The position numbers and the translations under genes were made by a program. From a virus: a DNA stretch of 44,284 nucleotides. Shown here one piece after another: positions 15,102 to 23,648 of this stretch; position 1 is the first letter of the stretch; each line of letters begins with the position of its first letter. The notes under the pieces were generated by a model that was given only the letters and a program-made list of their open reading frames with translations, did not search any database and had not been told where the DNA came from. The DNA is taken from positions 1-44,284 of the IMG/VR virus record IMGVR_UViG_3300029268_000003; one strand, written 5' to 3'.

Positions 15102-15142
15102 TTGTAAAAGTGTTGTAAAACATATTTTTCGTATTATATTTG
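15102..15142 (+). promoter_or_regulatory. Late structural promoter with TTGTAAAA direct repeats
   Basis: TTG (15113-15115), a 19-nt spacer and TATATTTG (15135-15142) match the Bacteroidota -33/-7 consensus exactly. The ATG of the connector gene is 19 nt downstream. TTGTAAAA occurs twice, at 15102-15109 and 15113-15120, spaced exactly 11 bp (one helical turn). A second TATATTTG lies at 15097-15104. The repeats overlap the -33 box, so they look like an operator. The promoter drives the operon ending at the 39355 terminator. Confidence 0.75.
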
Positions 15143-15160
15143 TCTAAAATATATACGAGT

Positions 15161-16261
15161 ATGTCTTACCTGCGCCTATATGATTATTCAAGCATAATAC
15201 AGCAAGAGAATCTCACTGTAATTCAAGGCAATAACAAAATTAGACAGGAGTCAGAAGCTACAGCAATAGAGGAGGTGAGTAGCTATCTAAGACACAGATA
15301 CGCCACCGAATTAATATTTAAAGATGTATTGCCTTTCAGAGCAGTAACACGCACAACGCCGGGAACATATTCTCCAGCATCAACCTACGCATTGTCTGAA
15401 AGGGTTGCATATGGTAACAATATATATAAATGCACAACAATAATTACAGTTCCTGAAGCATGGAACGCATCGCACTGGTTGAAATTAGTTAGTGAAGAAC
15501 AATTCATTCCCGGAGACCTTGTTGAATATACAGAACCAGTTTTTTCTGTTACAAAAGCATACGAAATATCTGACAGAGTTGTATATGCTGGTAATATTTA
15601 TAAATGTATTGCTCCAGTCACAGCTACGGCATGGAATTCTGTAAAGTGGACTTTAATTTGCGCAGAAAATACATTGTATTATGTTACTCAATCAGTTTTT
15701 AATCAGTACCCGGACGAATGGCAAGCAACTTACACAGAACAATCCTACCTTCGTAATCTAAATGAAATATCAGGCTGGGATGTTTCAAGTAAAATATTAT
15801 ACTTGAAGAAAAAAGCAGTCGGAACAATAGTTATATATCCAACCGCAGCAGATTCGACAAATGAAACAAACGCAATCACTACAATTACATTCGATGAATC
15901 AGGAATAGAATATCCAATAGCCGTCACGGTTTCTCCGTCGTCCACATTGTCGGGCTGGTGTTCTGTTGTTAATTTTATAACGACAGGAACAGAATGGACT
16001 ATTGAAATGACAAAGGCGTACATTGAAGGCGATAATCGTAATGCTAAAATCAAGACATGTGTTATGGATGTTGCCTTAAATGAGCTTCACAAAAGAATTA
16101 ATCCTCGTAACATTCCAGAATTAAGAGTTAAAGCGTATGACGACGCTGTGTCGTGGTTGAATAAAGTTGCAAAAGGATTAATTATGGTAGATTTACCATT
16201 GAGAGCTAACAAAGAAGACGGACAAAATATTGAATTCGGTAACGATACACCCGCATACTAA
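15161..16261 (+). CDS. DUF1320-like head-tail connector with two carbohydrate-binding-like modules
   Basis: 366 aa. The N-terminal part (EEVSSYLRHRYATELIFKDV) and the C-terminal part (DVALNELHKRINPRNIPELR then VKAYDDAVSWLNKVAKG) fit the Mu gp36-like DUF1320 connector, which seals the portal. Inserted are two CBM5/12-like repeats at about 74-110 and 132-167 (ALSERVAYGNNIYKC...WNASHW and AYEISDRVVYAGNIYKC...WNSVKW). A beta-rich region follows. This size is over twice the usual connector. The ATG at 15161 is used because an upstream in-frame TTG lies inside the -7 box. The first gene of the late operon. Confidence 0.75.
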   Translation: MSYLRLYDYSSIIQQENLTVIQGNNKIRQESEATAIEEVSSYLRHRYATELIFKDVLPFRAVTRTTPGTYSPASTYALSERVAYGNNIYKCTTIITVPEAWNASHWLKLVSEEQFIPGDLVEYTEPVFSVTKAYEISDRVVYAGNIYKCIAPVTATAWNSVKWTLICAENTLYYVTQSVFNQYPDEWQATYTEQSYLRNLNEISGWDVSSKILYLKKKAVGTIVIYPTAADSTNETNAITTITFDESGIEYPIAVTVSPSSTLSGWCSVVNFITTGTEWTIEMTKAYIEGDNRNAKIKTCVMDVALNELHKRINPRNIPELRVKAYDDAVSWLNKVAKGLIMVDLPLRANKEDGQNIEFGNDTPAY

Positions 16262-17526
16262 TGAAAATACCTTGGACAAATATTGAAATAGGGAAAATCA
16301 CAAACGTTGACAAGAAACAAAACGAGCGTGAACGAATTGAAAATTTAGTCACAGAACAACAGCTATATCGGGAAACTGAGAACATTAAGAAATGGAGGGA
16401 CGCATTAATATCCGCAGAGATGGTTCCAAACCCAGACTGTTCAGCACTAATTAGAATATTCAATGAAGCACGACTGGACGCACAGGTTACCGCAGTGATT
16501 GGAACAAGAATAAACAAGTTGCTAGCAACTAAATGGGTTTTAAAAGATGCTAATGGTGATATTAACAAAGAGGCAACTGCTTTAATTGACCGTAAATGGT
16601 TTCAAGATATAAGAAAATATATTAACGAGGCACAATATTACGGCTTTTCTCTTATACAACTTGGGCCAATAATAAACGACCAATTCACTGATATAACTAT
16701 TGTTCCGAGACAGAATGTCATTGCAAAATACAAAGGTCTAAATCCGACTACTGGTTCGTATGCTGCCGATGAATTAATAAAGTTTAAAGAAAAACCATAT
16801 CAATATTGGTGTATTTGGGCAGATACTGGAGAGTTTGGACTATTAACTCAAGTTGCACCTCATGCAATTTGGAAAAAGAATTCACTCGGATTCTGGGCTC
16901 GTTACTTGGAATTATTTGGAATGCCTGTACGTCTGGGAAAGACAGACATAGCTGACAAAGCAAGAAAAGCAAATATGTCCACCATGTTAGCAAATATGAC
17001 ATCAGCTGCATGGGCAACATTTGATTCTAAAGACACAATCGAGTTCATTCAGAACAATGGAACATCAGGCAATGCTATATATAAAAGTATGGCGGAATTT
17101 AATAACTCCGAAATCAGTAAAATTATTCTTGGTCAGACAATGACTACCGACAACGGTTCCAGTAGAAGTCAGGCGGAAGTACATGAAAGAGTTCTTGATG
17201 TCTATCTACAGGCCGACCAACACTTCGAACAAGGTGTAATGAATAGTGAAGTGTTACCAATCTTAGAATTTCATAGACTAATTCCGGCCGGATTAAAATT
17301 CGAGCATGTGAATTATGAAAGTATGGAAATTAAACTGCAAAAAATAACAGCAGTCAAAGAATTAACAGTAGCCGGATTTATTATTGACCCTGTATTTGTG
17401 GAAGGTTATATTGGAATAGATATTGCAGGTGTAGGTGTTCCTATTGTGCCCGGACAAAAAGAACCTAATAACATAATTAAAGAAGTCAATGCTCTTTATG
17501 CTAATTACTTTAAAAAAGTTGAGTAA
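16261..17526 (+). CDS. Portal protein (DUF935, Mu gp29-like)
   Basis: 421-aa portal, the dodecameric ring at the capsid vertex through which DNA is packaged. Characteristic DUF935 pieces are DAQVTAVIGTRINKLLATKW, KYINEAQYYGFSLIQLGPII, the region FWARYLELFGMPVRLGKTDI, and near the C-terminus SKIILGQTMTTDNGSSRSQA followed by EVHERVLDVYLQADQ. The ATG shares its A with the preceding stop. Placed directly after the connector gene. Confidence 0.9.
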   Translation: MKIPWTNIEIGKITNVDKKQNERERIENLVTEQQLYRETENIKKWRDALISAEMVPNPDCSALIRIFNEARLDAQVTAVIGTRINKLLATKWVLKDANGDINKEATALIDRKWFQDIRKYINEAQYYGFSLIQLGPIINDQFTDITIVPRQNVIAKYKGLNPTTGSYAADELIKFKEKPYQYWCIWADTGEFGLLTQVAPHAIWKKNSLGFWARYLELFGMPVRLGKTDIADKARKANMSTMLANMTSAAWATFDSKDTIEFIQNNGTSGNAIYKSMAEFNNSEISKIILGQTMTTDNGSSRSQAEVHERVLDVYLQADQHFEQGVMNSEVLPILEFHRLIPAGLKFEHVNYESMEIKLQKITAVKELTVAGFIIDPVFVEGYIGIDIAGVGVPIVPGQKEPNNIIKEVNALYANYFKKVE

Positions 17527-18416
17527 TGTCAAGAACAATCCAAACAATATACAACGAAATAATTACAGAGAAGCAGACATTTACTTCTCTTAATAGTCTT
17601 ATACCTAATCCAGATACTGCTCAGACATTTCTTGCAGATTTAAGCAGTACTTCAAAGGTTGCAATCTGGAGACTTTTATGTTGGTTAATGGCTTTCTTGG
17701 TTTGGACGCACGAACAAATATTTGACCAACATGTTATTGAAATAGAAGCAAGGGTTCAAGAAATCATCCCCGGAACAACACGCTGGTATAGAAATCAAGC
17801 TATGTTATTTCAAGACGGATATGGATTAACATGGGATGGTGAAAAATACATTTATGCAGACACCACAAGCCTTGCAGCCGAAAATTCTAAAATAGTTACT
17901 CAGGCAGCCTGCATTGAAGTGAATACAAATGTAATATTGAAGATTGCAGGCGGAACATTAGGAGCATTTGCGCCCATTACAGCTGCTCAATTACTATCTT
18001 TTACTTCTTACATCAATACAAAAAAATTTGCTGGAGTTAATGTTACGGTAATAAATTGGGCTCACGACTTACTAAAAATACAGTACACAATTGAATATGA
18101 CCCTCTAGTAATTGGAGCAACAGGTTTATTATTAGCAGATGGAACAACATATCCAGTTGTAGAAGCTATAAATAATTATATTCAGGCATTACCCTTTAAT
18201 GCTACGTTGAAAATGCCTGCCCTAACAGATGCAATTCAAGCAGTAAATGGAATTCTAACGGCTGTATGTGAAGTAGCAGAAGGAAAAGCAAATGGAGCAA
18301 CAATATACACAGATATTCTTGCCACAACAACGGATAGTTATGTTGCTTATTCGGGTTATATGTTAATTGACCCAGCGTTTCCATTAAGTAGTCAAATAAC
18401 TTACATACCCGGCTAA
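17526..18416 (+). CDS. Baseplate J-like protein
   Basis: 296 aa. The middle and C-terminal parts are the clearest: TRWYRNQAMLFQDGYGLTWD, the lysine-rich VNVTVINWAHDLLKIQYTIE, YPVVEAINNYIQALPFNATL and ALTDAIQAVNGILTAVCEVA. The 'AI..Y...LPF......I..V.G' end resembles the Mu gp47/P2 gpJ baseplate wedge family, which forms the periphery of the contractile baseplate and holds fibres. The N-terminal third has a hydrophobic helix (VAIWRLLCWLMAFLVWTHEQ). It precedes an I-like and a fibre gene, as J-I-fibre modules do. Confidence 0.7.
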   Translation: MSRTIQTIYNEIITEKQTFTSLNSLIPNPDTAQTFLADLSSTSKVAIWRLLCWLMAFLVWTHEQIFDQHVIEIEARVQEIIPGTTRWYRNQAMLFQDGYGLTWDGEKYIYADTTSLAAENSKIVTQAACIEVNTNVILKIAGGTLGAFAPITAAQLLSFTSYINTKKFAGVNVTVINWAHDLLKIQYTIEYDPLVIGATGLLLADGTTYPVVEAINNYIQALPFNATLKMPALTDAIQAVNGILTAVCEVAEGKANGATIYTDILATTTDSYVAYSGYMLIDPAFPLSSQITYIPG

Positions 18417-18982
18417 TGAATTTACTGATAAACTATAAAAATATAGCCGTAAATATACTTCCGCATTTTTTACGGAAAGACAATTTAAAAAATTGGGTTT
18501 ATGCTTTTATAAAGCCTTTGGAAACACTTCACAATGATGTTACGAAACCAGTATTTAGTTTCGGACAAATCAATAAAGCATTTTATCAGTGGTATTCCTA
18601 CATACATAATTTTTTAAGATTTAATGGACAAATAATTTATTTAGAAAAATATCTAAATAGTATTTATTACCCAACACTGGCTGACCCAAATTTCTTAACA
18701 GGAGAAACATGGCACTCGCTTGGCGGTATGTGGATATTAGACACAGCAAGTTCAAGCATAAAATATGTCTATAACAAATCAGAAGGATTACCACCTATTT
18801 ATGTGTATAATTTATCAGAAAATATACCTGTTTATTTATATAATACAAGTGAAGTAGGAACATATGATTTTATTGTACTTGTTCCTGTCGCTGATTATAC
18901 AACTGCAATGGTGCCGTTATTAACAGCGAGAATAAACCAATATAAACTGGCAGGTAAAAGGTATTTAATAGCAACTTATTAA
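18416..18982 (+). CDS. Baseplate/tail protein I-like
   Basis: 188 aa. Starts with NLLINYKNIAVNILPHFLRK, a helix-rich region with an aromatic segment (FYQWYSYIHNFLRFNGQIIY) and repeats of VYN.SE (YVYNKSEGLPPIYVYNLSE). It ends FIVLVPVADYTTAMVPLLTA RINQYKLAGKRY. Position between J-like and fibre genes suggests it is the gpI/Mu gp48-type protein connecting baseplate and fibre; sequence similarity is not strong. Start overlaps the previous stop. Confidence 0.5.
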   Translation: MNLLINYKNIAVNILPHFLRKDNLKNWVYAFIKPLETLHNDVTKPVFSFGQINKAFYQWYSYIHNFLRFNGQIIYLEKYLNSIYYPTLADPNFLTGETWHSLGGMWILDTASSSIKYVYNKSEGLPPIYVYNLSENIPVYLYNTSEVGTYDFIVLVPVADYTTAMVPLLTARINQYKLAGKRYLIATY

Positions 18983-18992
18983 TAATAACAAA

Positions 18993-20090
18993 ATGAACTT
19001 ATTTAAAACCACAGAACTTGGCGGACTTCCTTTAAACTTAAACGACTTCCGCTTTATATTTGGCCAAGATACATATACAGGCGGAATTTACCAAGTATTA
19101 AATTCCATGCTTCGCCGTTTCGGAAACAACTTTATCATATATGGTTGTGAAGTAAGCGGAACCGACATTACAGCAGGCCTTGTTATGCTTGACGGTGAAT
19201 TGTTATTTGTAGACTTACATGCCTTTGGAGCAAATACACATTTTGCAAAAGTCACAACATATCATGCAGACGGATTAAAGGTATTTGAAGATAACACACC
19301 GCCCACAGGACACGACACCTATCAAAAAGACAGAGCAACTGTGTCTGCGGTAGTTGGAACAGTTGCATTTGCTACTATGCCACGACTAAAAGGTCGAGGA
19401 GAAAATTATCTTAATGTAACAACTATAACATTAACAGCATCAAAATTAATTACTATAACACCCAACAACGGAAATATCTATAATATTAAAAGCGATGGTT
19501 CTACTCATGTAGAATTAAGTGGTATTATTGACACCAGCACAAAGGTAGAGGGCGAAGAAATATATATTAAGATTGATTCTACATCAGACCCAATAATTAT
19601 AAATGTAGGCACGGCTGCCGGAGAAATAAATGGATTTAAAGGATTAAAATGTATTGCCACGGCTGGAACAATAATGAAATTAATTTATAGTCAAGGTGGA
19701 GTTTGGTATGTAAAGTCTGCTTCAAAAGCATTACTGACAACACCGTATAAGGATGCTGCTGGCATAACAACATATAAAAGAACACTAACTAAAATAATTG
19801 AGTTAGGAGACTGGAATATGGATGCAACGACAAATGTTGATGTAGCACATGGATTAACAGGAAGTAAAATAATTGATGTCAGAACTAAAATATTTAGGAA
19901 CGCTCCAAGTGGAGGATTATCTTATAATTTGGAGTCAGCAATAGCCAATGACGGAGTAGTTGATGGCGTTATTATTTGGGACGATACTCATATTTATAAC
20001 AATAGAAAAACAGGGGGTAATTTTGACATCGCAAATTTTAATTCCACATCTTTCAACCGTGGATTAATATATATTATATATGAGGAATAA
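18993..20090 (+). CDS. Tail fibre protein
   Basis: 365 aa. N-terminal baseplate-attachment region (KTTELGGLPLNLNDFRFIFG then QVLNSMLRRFGNNFIIYGCE). A beta-rich shaft follows (TTITLTASKLITITPNNGNI, IINVGTAAGEINGFKGLKCI), and a C-terminal domain near WNMDATTNVDVAHGL, IDVRTKIFRNAPSGGL and VIIWDDTHIYNN. This layout is typical of receptor-binding fibres following gpI. The C-terminus overlaps the next gene by 11 nt. Confidence 0.7.
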   Translation: MNLFKTTELGGLPLNLNDFRFIFGQDTYTGGIYQVLNSMLRRFGNNFIIYGCEVSGTDITAGLVMLDGELLFVDLHAFGANTHFAKVTTYHADGLKVFEDNTPPTGHDTYQKDRATVSAVVGTVAFATMPRLKGRGENYLNVTTITLTASKLITITPNNGNIYNIKSDGSTHVELSGIIDTSTKVEGEEIYIKIDSTSDPIIINVGTAAGEINGFKGLKCIATAGTIMKLIYSQGGVWYVKSASKALLTTPYKDAAGITTYKRTLTKIIELGDWNMDATTNVDVAHGLTGSKIIDVRTKIFRNAPSGGLSYNLESAIANDGVVDGVIIWDDTHIYNNRKTGGNFDIANFNSTSFNRGLIYIIYEE

Positions 20091-20394
20091 AATAATAATC
20101 ATATTTATTTGTGCATTATTTTCTTGTAAAAAAGAGAATACCACATGTATGGACGGAAATTATGGATGGTTGAATTCTTATAGTTTCATTGAAGAAAATA
20201 TTATTTTAAAAGGAAACATGCAAAATGTCATTATTAAACCAGGTCTGTTGATTCAAAAATTAAAGGCAGGAACTTATATAGGAGGCACAGACACTTTAAT
20301 TATTAATTCTTGTGACACAACATATAGAGGATTTGTAAATGATGGAACATTTGGATTAGGAAACTTAAATATTAATACTGATAGTTTACCATAA
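20080..20394 (+). CDS. Lipoprotein, 104 aa (candidate superinfection exclusion)
   Basis: Signal peptide MRNKIIIIFICALFSCKKEN with a Bacteroidota-style lipobox LFSC (Cys16 as the lipidated residue), then a soluble beta-rich domain (LKGNMQNVIIKPGLLIQKLK, AGTYIGGTDTLIINSCDTTY). Four cysteines in total, two or more in the mature part. The gene sits between the fibre and Mu F-like head genes, overlapping both by one or more bases, so it is expressed with late genes. Phage lipoproteins in this position could block receptors (as T5 Llp does), but this is inference. Confidence 0.75.
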   Translation: MRNKIIIIFICALFSCKKENTTCMDGNYGWLNSYSFIEENIILKGNMQNVIIKPGLLIQKLKAGTYIGGTDTLIINSCDTTYRGFVNDGTFGLGNLNINTDSLP

Positions 20395-21176
20395 TGTTAT
20401 CAGAGAAAGAAATAAACAAACTATTAAATGATGTTTACAGGGGTAAAATCTCTTTAGACGATTTACCTGTTGATTTATTTTTAATGACTGGTAAGAAACT
20501 TCAGGCAGCATTATATCAAGGATTCGGACAAACCTTAAAAAGTAAAAGCATTGAAGCACCTGCATACGAATTATTAAATTCACTTCGCACAAATGCTTAT
20601 CGTTTTTCTGGAGCTAAAACATTTCAAAACATTAAAGACACTCAGGCACTAACGATGGACAGTAAAGGATATATTCGTTCCTTTAGTGAGTTCTTACCAG
20701 ATGCAAGAAAATTATATGATATCTATAATGTTAATTGGCTTGATGCAGAATACAACACAACTATATCGCTGGCTGATTCTGCTGCAAAATGGCAGCAATA
20801 CGAAGCAGACGCAGGCACATTGCCCTATTTAGAATATCAAGCTGTCATGGACAGTAACACAAGGCCGGAACATGCTTCAATGAATGGAATATTGTTACCT
20901 GTCAATGATTCTTTCTGGAATAGTAATATGCCTCCCAACGGGTGGAGATGCCGATGTGAAGTGATTCAAGTTCGTTCTGGAAAACAAACCACATTAACAC
21001 CAGCGAAAAGGGAAGAATTAAAAAACGAAGTAGAACCTATGTTTCGAAATAATCCCGGAACCAGTAAAATGTTATTTAAAGAAGCCGGCAAGGACGCTCA
21101 CCCATATTTTAAAGTAGGTGAGAAATACGAGAGTAAAAAGCAAAATAATTTCGGCCTTGAAATTCCAAAACCATGA
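20394..21176 (+). CDS. Mu F-like minor head protein
   Basis: 260 aa. The SPP1 gp7/Mu gpF morphogenesis signature is clear in EYQAVMDSNTRPEHASMNGI then LLPVNDSFWNSNMPPNGWRC and RCRCEVIQV. These proteins sit inside the procapsid near the portal and are ejected with DNA. The N-terminus (EKEINKLLNDVYRGKISLDD) and the charged C-terminus (KDAHPYFKVGEKYESKK) fit the family. Coupled to the next gene by ATGA. Confidence 0.9.
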   Translation: MLSEKEINKLLNDVYRGKISLDDLPVDLFLMTGKKLQAALYQGFGQTLKSKSIEAPAYELLNSLRTNAYRFSGAKTFQNIKDTQALTMDSKGYIRSFSEFLPDARKLYDIYNVNWLDAEYNTTISLADSAAKWQQYEADAGTLPYLEYQAVMDSNTRPEHASMNGILLPVNDSFWNSNMPPNGWRCRCEVIQVRSGKQTTLTPAKREELKNEVEPMFRNNPGTSKMLFKEAGKDAHPYFKVGEKYESKKQNNFGLEIPKP

Positions 21177-21646
21177 GCGGAATAAAAAAAATAGGTGATT
21201 GGAAATTCAAACAGAATCTGCGAAAATTACAGGCAGCTAAAATAAACATGCCTTTAATAATAGGTAACGAAGCAGTAAATCATTTCAAAGAGGGATTTGT
21301 TTCACAAGGTGGACAGACTGATGCAAGTGAGGGTGGTTGGAAGCCTAGAGAATACACAAGAAAAACAAGAAGTGGTAAAGTTTCTAAAAGTAATTCGTCA
21401 AATATACTTGTAAAATCAGGAGCATTAAAAAGAAGTATTCGCATAATAAAAAAAACATGGAGTGGTATTGTTATAGGCTCAGTCGGTTTAAAATATGTTT
21501 CAATACACAACTTTGGATTAAAGGGCAGAGCATGGGGAAAATACGACTTTACAATGCCAAAACGTGAATTTATTGGCAAGTCAGCAAAATTAAGAAAAAG
21601 AATACTGTGGTTGATTAAAATGGAAATGAAACTTATAATGAAATGA
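21173..21646 (+). CDS. Mu G-like virion morphogenesis protein
   Basis: 157 aa. IKKIGDWKFKQNLRKLQAAK, the WKPREYTRKTRSGKVSKSNS basic region, ILVKSGALKRSIRII and FTMPKREFIGKSAKLRKRIL are hallmarks of the phage virion morphogenesis (Mu gpG/P2 gpS-like) family, tail-completion proteins at the head-tail joint. Coupled on both sides by ATGA overlaps. Confidence 0.85.
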   Translation: MSGIKKIGDWKFKQNLRKLQAAKINMPLIIGNEAVNHFKEGFVSQGGQTDASEGGWKPREYTRKTRSGKVSKSNSSNILVKSGALKRSIRIIKKTWSGIVIGSVGLKYVSIHNFGLKGRAWGKYDFTMPKREFIGKSAKLRKRILWLIKMEMKLIMK

Positions 21647-22170
21647 GTGTAAAAAAAGATATTTGGACGGTAATGAAAAGTAAATTGCTTGAGTTAAAAA
21701 ACTCAGGAACCATACAACATTACGCACGATGGAATAATCAAATTGTGAAAGAGGGTCAGGAAATCTCATTTGCACGCCCGGCTGTATTTGTACAAATGGC
21801 AATAAATTGGAATACTACAGGCATAAAACCCGACAACGCAAACCAATACAATAAGCAAATAGGAATATGCACCATGACTTTACATTGTGTATTTGAAAAG
21901 TACACGGATGAAAGTACTGCATATGATGAATTGGATGAATCGTTGGATGTCATTATAGAAAAATTCCACTTGCTTGATATTAGTGCATTCGTTACTCCTC
22001 TTGTAAGAAGCAATGAAAGACTGGACGAAGACCATAACAATATAATTATTCATGAAGTTGATTACACATGTCAAGTGCAAGAAACATTTGAGAATAAAAA
22101 TGTTGTTGATGCAACAGGCGGTGATGATAACAAGATACAATTAACATTAAATATGACCGTAGACGCATGA
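21643..22170 (+). CDS. Tail terminator-like/minor tail protein
   Basis: 175 aa. The chain has RPAVFVQMAINWNTTGIKPD, a beta-strand GICTMTLHCVFEKYTDESTA and a C-terminal DYTCQVQETFENKN segment. The N-terminal helix WTVMKSKLLELKNSGTIQHY and general size fit tail terminator proteins that follow gpG-like proteins in Mu-like operons. Assignment rests mainly on position. Coupled to the preceding and following genes by ATGA. Confidence 0.5.
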   Translation: MSVKKDIWTVMKSKLLELKNSGTIQHYARWNNQIVKEGQEISFARPAVFVQMAINWNTTGIKPDNANQYNKQIGICTMTLHCVFEKYTDESTAYDELDESLDVIIEKFHLLDISAFVTPLVRSNERLDEDHNNIIIHEVDYTCQVQETFENKNVVDATGGDDNKIQLTLNMTVDA

Positions 22171-22334
22171 CAAGTATAAACGAAAAAGAACTCAAGAGAA
22201 AACGTGCCATATATGTTCAGCAAAGAATGGTTGGCGTAAAGCACCGAGCTAAAATGATAAAAAAATTATCAGAGGAGTTATTTATCTCAGTACATGCAAT
22301 ATACAGAGATTTAAAAGTTGATTTGTCTGAATAA
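22167..22334 (+). CDS. Small helix-turn-helix protein, 55 aa
   Basis: ATG overlaps the previous stop (ATGA). A basic N-terminus MTSINEKELKRKRAIYVQQR is followed by MIKKLSEELFISVHAIYRDL, a clear helix-turn-helix (recognition helix SVHAIYRDLKV). Its location between the tail-terminator-like gene and the protease, followed by a 96-bp gap, is consistent with a local regulator of the capsid genes. Confidence 0.65.
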   Translation: MTSINEKELKRKRAIYVQQRMVGVKHRAKMIKKLSEELFISVHAIYRDLKVDLSE

Positions 22335-22430
22335 ATCGCAACACGCAAATCAATAAGTCACACACTATTGGAATCAGTCAAATATTGTATTTAATTTACC
22401 TAACCGAACATTCAATCACATTAGTGTACT

Positions 22431-23609
22431 ATGTTAAAGTTTTTCAATAAGATAGGCGAAAATGAATATGAAATAATTCTTTCCGGGGAGATTGGATGGA
22501 GTGTTAATGGCAAGGAAATAGCAAAAGAAATTCGCTATCTTAATACTATTGGAGCTAAAAAAATTACTGAAAGAATAAATTCACCCGGTGGAAATGTTGT
22601 AGACGCTTATGATATTGTTGATGCTAATATTAACAGTCAGGCAGTGATTGAAACTATTGTTACAGGGTTAGCAGGTTCAGCAGCAGGATGGATTGCAGCA
22701 ACAGGCACAAAAGGAAATCGTAAAATTGTTGATTATGGTATGGGTATGATTCACGACCCTAGCATGGGCGGAGATACTATTGAAACAACAAAAGACGAGA
22801 AGATTAAAACCGCATTACTTGCCATTAAAGAAAGTATCGCAACAATATTTGTCAATGTTACAGGAAAAATAATAGACGAAATAAAATCATTAATGACAAA
22901 AGAAACATGGTTTCTTGGGGACGCATGGGTTTCTAATGGATTTGCTGACAAGGTTATTAAAACAAATAACAAAAAGGCAAGAAAAGAAAACATGACACCG
23001 ATGGAAATTATGAATTATTGTGTAAATGTAGGATTCCAAACATTAATTGAAGAGGAAGTAATTACTAATCAAAATTCAAATATGAAACTATTATTAGGTC
23101 ACCTTAATTTAGCTGAAGCAGCTAATGAAACACAAATCCTTGATGCAATTAAAAAAATTGAAAAGGATTTGTCAGATGTAACAACCGAAAACGCAACTTT
23201 AAAAGCTGCAAACAAAACCTTGACAGACGAAAAGGTTATTTCTGACGGTAAGATTAAAGTATTTACCGACAAACAAAAGGCAGAAAATGTTGCAAAAGTT
23301 CTTACTATTGTAGACCAAGCAGTAAAAGACGGAAAAATTCGTGAGTCTGAAAAAGCACACTTTATCACATTGTTTGGTGAAGATTCTGCAACGGCAGAAA
23401 ACACAATGAAGTTAATTGCCATTCCGGGTGCAAAAATCACTGACAAAATCACTGAAACTAACACAGGTATTCCTGCTGACCGTAAAGACTGGACACTCCG
23501 TGACTGGGAAAAGAAAGATGAAGCAGGTCTTAATAAAATTAAAGCCGACAATCTTCCCTTATACAAAGAAATGTATAAGAAAGAATACGAAAAAGAATAC
23601 GTAGAATAA
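22431..23609 (+). CDS. ClpP-like prohead protease with scaffold domain
   Basis: 392 aa. N-terminal ClpP/S14 peptidase: ERINSPGGNVVDAYDIVDAN, nucleophile S83 in GLAGSAAGWIAATG and H108 in YGMGMIHDPSMG, with the ETWFLGDAWVSNGFADKVIK end of the fold. From about residue 215, a long helical, charged region (KKIEKDLSDVTTENATLKAA; NKTLTDEKVISDGKIK) looks like a scaffold that assembles inside the procapsid and is then degraded. The C-terminus (DWTLRDWEKKDEAGLNKIKA) is a usual motif of this phage protease-scaffold group. It precedes decoration and capsid genes. Confidence 0.9.
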   Translation: MLKFFNKIGENEYEIILSGEIGWSVNGKEIAKEIRYLNTIGAKKITERINSPGGNVVDAYDIVDANINSQAVIETIVTGLAGSAAGWIAATGTKGNRKIVDYGMGMIHDPSMGGDTIETTKDEKIKTALLAIKESIATIFVNVTGKIIDEIKSLMTKETWFLGDAWVSNGFADKVIKTNNKKARKENMTPMEIMNYCVNVGFQTLIEEEVITNQNSNMKLLLGHLNLAEAANETQILDAIKKIEKDLSDVTTENATLKAANKTLTDEKVISDGKIKVFTDKQKAENVAKVLTIVDQAVKDGKIRESEKAHFITLFGEDSATAENTMKLIAIPGAKITDKITETNTGIPADRKDWTLRDWEKKDEAGLNKIKADNLPLYKEMYKKEYEKEYVE

Positions 23610-23648
23610 CCAATTCAAACAATTAGCAAACTATAAAAATCAAATAAA

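Noticed and set aside
15140-15160. TTG start for the connector gene
   Set aside because: The TTG is part of the -7 promoter box; the ATG at 15161 is 19 nt downstream of it.
11517-22170. Mu-like transposable phage
   Set aside because: Head genes are Mu-like, but no MuA/MuB, no Mu-type ends and a separate terminase operon; the genome seems complete without them.
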